From Ramicandelaber brevisporus (Eukaryota > Kickxellomycota > Ramicandelaberales > Ramicandelaberaceae): a stretch of 19,489 nt of DNA. This document shows, in pieces, positions 16,332 through 19,489 of the stretch. The stretch's first letter is position 1. Each line of letters opens with the position of its first letter. Under the pieces are notes generated by a model. It saw only the letters and a list, made by a program, of their open reading frames with translations, was not told the DNA's origin and ran no database searches. The position numbers were made by a program, and so were the translations under genes. The stretch lies in the NCBI GenBank assembly GCA_025201865.1, contig MU602788.1:4628-24116 (forward strand), given 5' to 3'.

Positions 16332-17462
16332 ATGACGAGCAGGCTGTGGGGCAGCTATCCACGTCTATGCACGCCTGACTTGCTTCTACAGCGACTCCAA
16401 ATACACACGACAGCGCTGTTAGCACAGCGTGGCGGCCGACGGTGGACAGCGGCGGAGGATGATCAGCTTTTAGTTGCGGTCAAGGCGGCAACATTGACCA
16501 GAACAGAACCAGGCAAACGCATTCAATGGAAGTCGGTGGTTGACTCGATGGAGTCACGGACTCGAGATGCATGCATCGCTCGGTATAATCAACTTCAGAA
16601 GCTAGACGAGAATCGAAACATGGCCAGCAACAGTTATAGACGAAGATGGCTTTCGTATGAGGATACGAGACTGAAGCAGTTGTATGACGAATATGGCTCT
16701 CAGTGGATCAAGATTGCGGAACACATGCCAGGACGCGATAGACGTAGCTGCAGACAACGGTGGGTTCGATGTATCAATCCACAGTTGAATCGAAATGAAT
16801 GGGCTGCTGAGGAGAGACGGAGGCTATCCATCATTGTCAAGCACGCGAAAAACAGGTCAAACAACGATGATATCAGCAGAGTTAGTTGGGCAGATGTCAG
16901 CAGACGACTAGGCGGCGGCCGAACGGACATTCAGTGCAAGACGGAGTATTTGCGAGTATGGAATGAGAGGCAATTAAAGCAGAGTAGAAAACGGCAGCAT
17001 CAGCAGCAGCATCAGTTAACTTCAACAAGTGGTGGACAGAAACGAGGCAAGTTTGCAGACGATGAAATAAGTCGACTCTTACAGGCGGTAAAGATGGTGT
17101 TTGAAGACGGATATGTCGGCACGAATACGCGATGGAAGAAGGTCTCAGAGGACACCTCGCCATGGCAACGAGTGTCTTCCCTGGTTCGGACAAGAACAGC
17201 TGAGCAATGTCGAGCCAAGGTCTCGTATCTGCTCCAGCAACAGCAACGACACGGCGGTCCAACACGGCGGAGACACACTGATGGGTTAACCGATATGGAG
17301 ATATCACGACTGGTTAGAGCTGTAGCAAAACATGGCCGTCAATGGACGCTGATTGCAAGAGTGTACTTTCCAGGCAAGACAGGGTCATGGCTCAGTCGCC
17401 AATACACCCACTATCTGAACCAATTGAAGAAACTAGAGGGTTCTCTTGACTTTGATGAATAA
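16332..17462 (+). CDS. Five-repeat Myb/SANT DNA-binding protein with presequence-like N-terminus
   Basis: The protein has 376 residues from the ATG at 16332. Five tryptophan-anchored Myb/SANT-like repeats are visible: R1 at 37-88 (RRWTAAEDDQLL), R2 at 104-150 (the most canonical, W106, W125, MPGRDRRSCRQRW), R3 at 155-210, R4 at 237-300 with an extended loop, and R5 at 316-365 (HGRQWTLIA). Gln-rich linkers separate R3-R4 and R4-R5. R1 to R3 are contiguous, as in classical Myb proteins; five repeats recall SNAPC4-type or REB1-like factors, but no specific orthologue is recognised. Residues 1-37 have seven basic residues, one acidic residue and a hydrophobic face (LLLQRLQIHTTALLAQR), resembling a mitochondrial targeting sequence. 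It could be nuclear or mitochondrial. It is transcribed away from PBDC1 and converges on the Vts1-like gene. Confidence 0.85.
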   Translation: MTSRLWGSYPRLCTPDLLLQRLQIHTTALLAQRGGRRWTAAEDDQLLVAVKAATLTRTEPGKRIQWKSVVDSMESRTRDACIARYNQLQKLDENRNMASNSYRRRWLSYEDTRLKQLYDEYGSQWIKIAEHMPGRDRRSCRQRWVRCINPQLNRNEWAAEERRRLSIIVKHAKNRSNNDDISRVSWADVSRRLGGGRTDIQCKTEYLRVWNERQLKQSRKRQHQQQHQLTSTSGGQKRGKFADDEISRLLQAVKMVFEDGYVGTNTRWKKVSEDTSPWQRVSSLVRTRTAEQCRAKVSYLLQQQQRHGGPTRRRHTDGLTDMEISRLVRAVAKHGRQWTLIARVYFPGKTGSWLSRQYTHYLNQLKKLEGSLDFDE

Positions 17463-17720
17463 CAATTGAGTGCTCTTATTTTTATTATCAGCAAAACAAA
17501 AAGATAGCGTTGGAATGAGTAAGGGTATACTTTGAGATTAAGAGAATTGTATTAAAAAGTAATTGATTGTTCCACACATGAGGAGCTCAATAGTAATAAG
17601 AGGGAAAGAAATGCCGGCTCTGCCGACCGGATAACAGATAACAGATAACAGATTATAGAGGGGGAAGAAACAAAATGATAAATGAAGAATAGAAGTGACT
17701 CGGATCTCAATATACTGCAC
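17463..17720. other. Convergent spacer with ATAACAG repeat
   Basis: These 258 bp separate the 3' ends of the Myb and Vts1-like genes. Three perfect tandem ATAACAG heptamers lie at 17631-17651. No gene was recognised. Confidence 0.6.
17631..17651 (+). repeat. Three tandem ATAACAG heptamers
   Basis: Three perfect adjacent copies were read directly, in the 3' spacer between convergent genes. They contain GATAA cores, but in this position a regulatory role is not implied. Confidence 0.8.
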
Positions 17721-19489
17721 TTATGAGGATGATTCACCACCACTACTACCACCATTAGAAACAGAAGCAGCAATAGCAACAGTAGTAGCAGTGGCAGCAA
17801 CGGTAGTGGCAGTAGTATTCTTGGTTAGCTCATTATTGATCTGATCAAAGATCTTGAGCATCTTGCGACGAGCTCCCAATGCAGTCACACCGCGATCCAT
17901 CAACTGCTGGTCATCCATCTTGAGCAAATCCTGCCATGCAATGCCTTCGAGAGCAGCGGAATACTTGTGCAAGCGAGTAGCACGCAGCCAGGCTGGAATG
18001 TCTTTAATGAGCTCCAAATCGGCACAATCAACACCACTGCTACTGGATGGAGAAGCTGCATTGCGAGGAGTGGTCGGCGTACGATGGCCAGGACTGCCAT
18101 GATAGTGGCTTCCTCCGTGATGGTGATGGTGGTGGTGATGATGATGGTTATGGTGGCGATGAGGGAATGCAGCGCGAGCCGGAGATGAGATGCGACTGCT
18201 GCTTGATGCATTTCCATACTGCAGAAGCTGCGTACCATATGGGAGACTGCGTGAGGCAGAAGGTGGTACAGCCGACGCTGGATTGGCCAGAACATCGGTA
18301 ACTCCACCACCACCGCTACCACCACCGCCACCACTGCTGCCACCACAGTTATTGCCAGACTGAGTGGTCGAGGCAGTACTAGTGGAGTAGCTACTGGTGC
18401 TTGCAGCATTCGCGGCCACGGGTGTGCGAACGCCAGTTGGAGTGAATGGAACTGGCCATCCAAGAATTGGAGTGGTGAGAGTTGCTGGAGGCATACGATT
18501 CGGATCAGCACCTGCAGCCGCGACGGCAGCCACAGCAGCAGCCGCGTGATATGTGGATGGCCATGGAGATGACGGAACAGCAGCCGATGCGGCTGGTGTA
18601 ATGCCAACGTTGGCGAGCTTGGTGGCAACACTCAGTGCTGGAGGTGGGATGGCCGATTGTGGGGGAGCGATACCTGGCGGGAAGGCAGGGGTGGTCGGGT
18701 TGGAGTGAATGGATGCCATTGTAGACACAGCCGAGGCAGTCTTGACACCGGTTTCATCAGTATCAAACACACTGACACTGAACTTGTGCTGACCGAGTCG
18801 GCGTGCTGCAATACTAGCGTTCTGCTGTTGAGATTGGGATGATTGAACACCACCGCCGCCACTGCGCTGTGGAGAAGCGAGGCGCTGGGAAATGGCATCC
18901 AGGCCAGTTAAACCACTTGACAGAGGAACAGCAGCGGTAGCACTCGACGAGGTTCCAATAGTGCGATTTGACACTGGTGCACTTACTGAGATGGGAGTTG
19001 ATACCGATGGATACATCTCAGATGCTACTGCCGCATTAGCAAGACTGCTCAAGCGGGATACGGCAACTGACGCGGCTTCGCTTGGTGCAGTGGTGGTGAT
19101 GGCAGATGAAGTACAGGAGGTGCTGGACGCAAACTGGCGCCAATCCAGAGTCAAATCAGCTTCCGTGATGGATTTGGGACGTTCATTGCGCATGTGAGCA
19201 CCAAATATACCACTGCCACTGCCACTGCTGCCGCCGCCGCCGCCGCCGCCGCCTGCAGTACCAATCGAGCTGGTAATCAATCCCCAGCGTCCAGTGGCAG
19301 TCTTGGCGTGCTGATCAGAATCAGCAGTAGCAGCATTGCCTAGAGAACCACCAAAAGTAGACAGCGCAGAGCCAGAGGTGAGCGACTCCAGGCCAACAAT
19401 GGACTGTGGACGAGAGCTGCTCGTGGCTCCCTCAGCAATTGCAGACTTGCCGAGCTGCTGGCTTGATTGAGTGTTCCAGTTGCGACCTA
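17721..19489 (-). CDS. VTS1: Vts1/Smaug-family SAM-domain RNA-binding protein (5' partial)
   Basis: The frame stays open from the TAA at 17721 to the window edge, so the start lies beyond 19489; 588 residues are visible. The SAM domain is at visible residues 490-552 (nt 17829-18021) with LELIKDIPAWLR, LHKY, and ALGARRKMLKIFDQI. That last helix is the Vts1/Smaug signature that reads the hairpin loop of Smaug recognition elements. Family members recruit CCR4-NOT and trigger mRNA decay in the cytoplasm. The rest is low complexity: Gly/Ser, Ala/Ser/Thr and Pro stretches, and a ten-histidine run just upstream of SAM. The C-terminal tail after SAM is Thr/Ala/Ser-rich. An apparent 519-residue frame beginning at 19280 opens on TTG and is not the true start. 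Family is near certain from the SAM sequence. Confidence 0.9.
   Translation of the reverse strand, partial: GRNWNTQSSQQLGKSAIAEGATSSSRPQSIVGLESLTSGSALSTFGGSLGNAATADSDQHAKTATGRWGLITSSIGTAGGGGGGGGSSGSGSGIFGAHMRNERPKSITEADLTLDWRQFASSTSCTSSAITTTAPSEAASVAVSRLSSLANAAVASEMYPSVSTPISVSAPVSNRTIGTSSSATAAVPLSSGLTGLDAISQRLASPQRSGGGGVQSSQSQQQNASIAARRLGQHKFSVSVFDTDETGVKTASAVSTMASIHSNPTTPAFPPGIAPPQSAIPPPALSVATKLANVGITPAASAAVPSSPWPSTYHAAAAVAAVAAAGADPNRMPPATLTTPILGWPVPFTPTGVRTPVAANAASTSSYSTSTASTTQSGNNCGGSSGGGGGSGGGGVTDVLANPASAVPPSASRSLPYGTQLLQYGNASSSSRISSPARAAFPHRHHNHHHHHHHHHHGGSHYHGSPGHRTPTTPRNAASPSSSSGVDCADLELIKDIPAWLRATRLHKYSAALEGIAWQDLLKMDDQQLMDRGVTALGARRKMLKIFDQINNELTKNTTATTVAATATTVAIAASVSNGGSSGGESSS
18117..18160 (-). 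repeat. Histidine-codon repeat in the Vts1-like gene
   Basis: ATG/GTG triplets on the plus strand give CAT/CAC codons, encoding about ten consecutive histidines within a His-rich patch roughly 35-50 residues before the SAM domain. Confidence 0.75.
19230..19253 (-). repeat. Glycine-codon (GGC) repeat in the Vts1-like gene
   Basis: A run of GCC triplets on the plus strand encodes eight glycines in the low-complexity N-terminal half of the protein. Confidence 0.8.

Noticed and set aside
1-19489. tRNA, rRNA or CRISPR array
   Set aside because: No tRNA A/B box pair, rRNA-like block or regularly spaced direct repeats were seen; GGTTCGA-like matches fall inside coding sequence.

Overview
This is eukaryotic nuclear DNA, most probably from an early-diverging (non-Dikarya) fungus. 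Reasons: genes lie on both strands without operons; spacers are short and AT-rich; reading frames are mostly uninterrupted; amino-acid homopolymers encoded by triplet repeats are common; OrsD-type zinc fingers are, as far as I know, a fungal hallmark; and there is a kinesin-13 with a KIF24-like N-terminal SAM domain, a motor class I believe most Dikarya lack. The lineage call is inference, since no database could be searched.

Layout from left to right. 439-1245 (+) is a TRAP-alpha/Irc22-like ER membrane protein. 1490-3244 (+) is a secreted M14 metallocarboxypeptidase with a propeptide. 3810-6407 (+) is a zinc-finger protein with two C2H2 fingers, an OrsD-like finger pair and a C-terminal region resembling a degenerate tyrosine-recombinase-like segment. 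6764-9068 (-) is a second zinc-finger locus made of two tandem copies of the same finger module; it is broken by a 237-bp insert (8254-8490) with the hallmarks of a solo LTR. 10321-10671 (+) is a small WW-domain/glycine-zipper protein. 11098-15024 (-) is a kinesin-13 with a 216-nt intron that hides a 59-nt first coding exon. 15686-16120 (-) is a PBDC1/Chp1-family eEF1A chaperone. 16332-17462 (+) is a five-repeat Myb/SANT protein with a mitochondrial-presequence-like N-terminus, sharing a 211-bp divergent promoter region with PBDC1. 17721 to the window edge (-) is a Vts1/Smaug SAM-domain RNA-binding protein, 5' partial.

The conserved genes are unrelated housekeeping functions (ER translocon, eEF1A folding, microtubules, mRNA decay) and do not form a pathway. 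The unusual part is 3.8-9.1 kb: two convergent OrsD-type zinc-finger loci, one fused to a recombinase-like remnant, the other internally duplicated, carrying a row of SUMO consensus sites, having lost one zinc-ligand histidine in each module copy, and cut by an LTR. It reads as the debris or co-opted remains of a fungal mobile-element gene family. No tRNA, rRNA or CRISPR array was seen.
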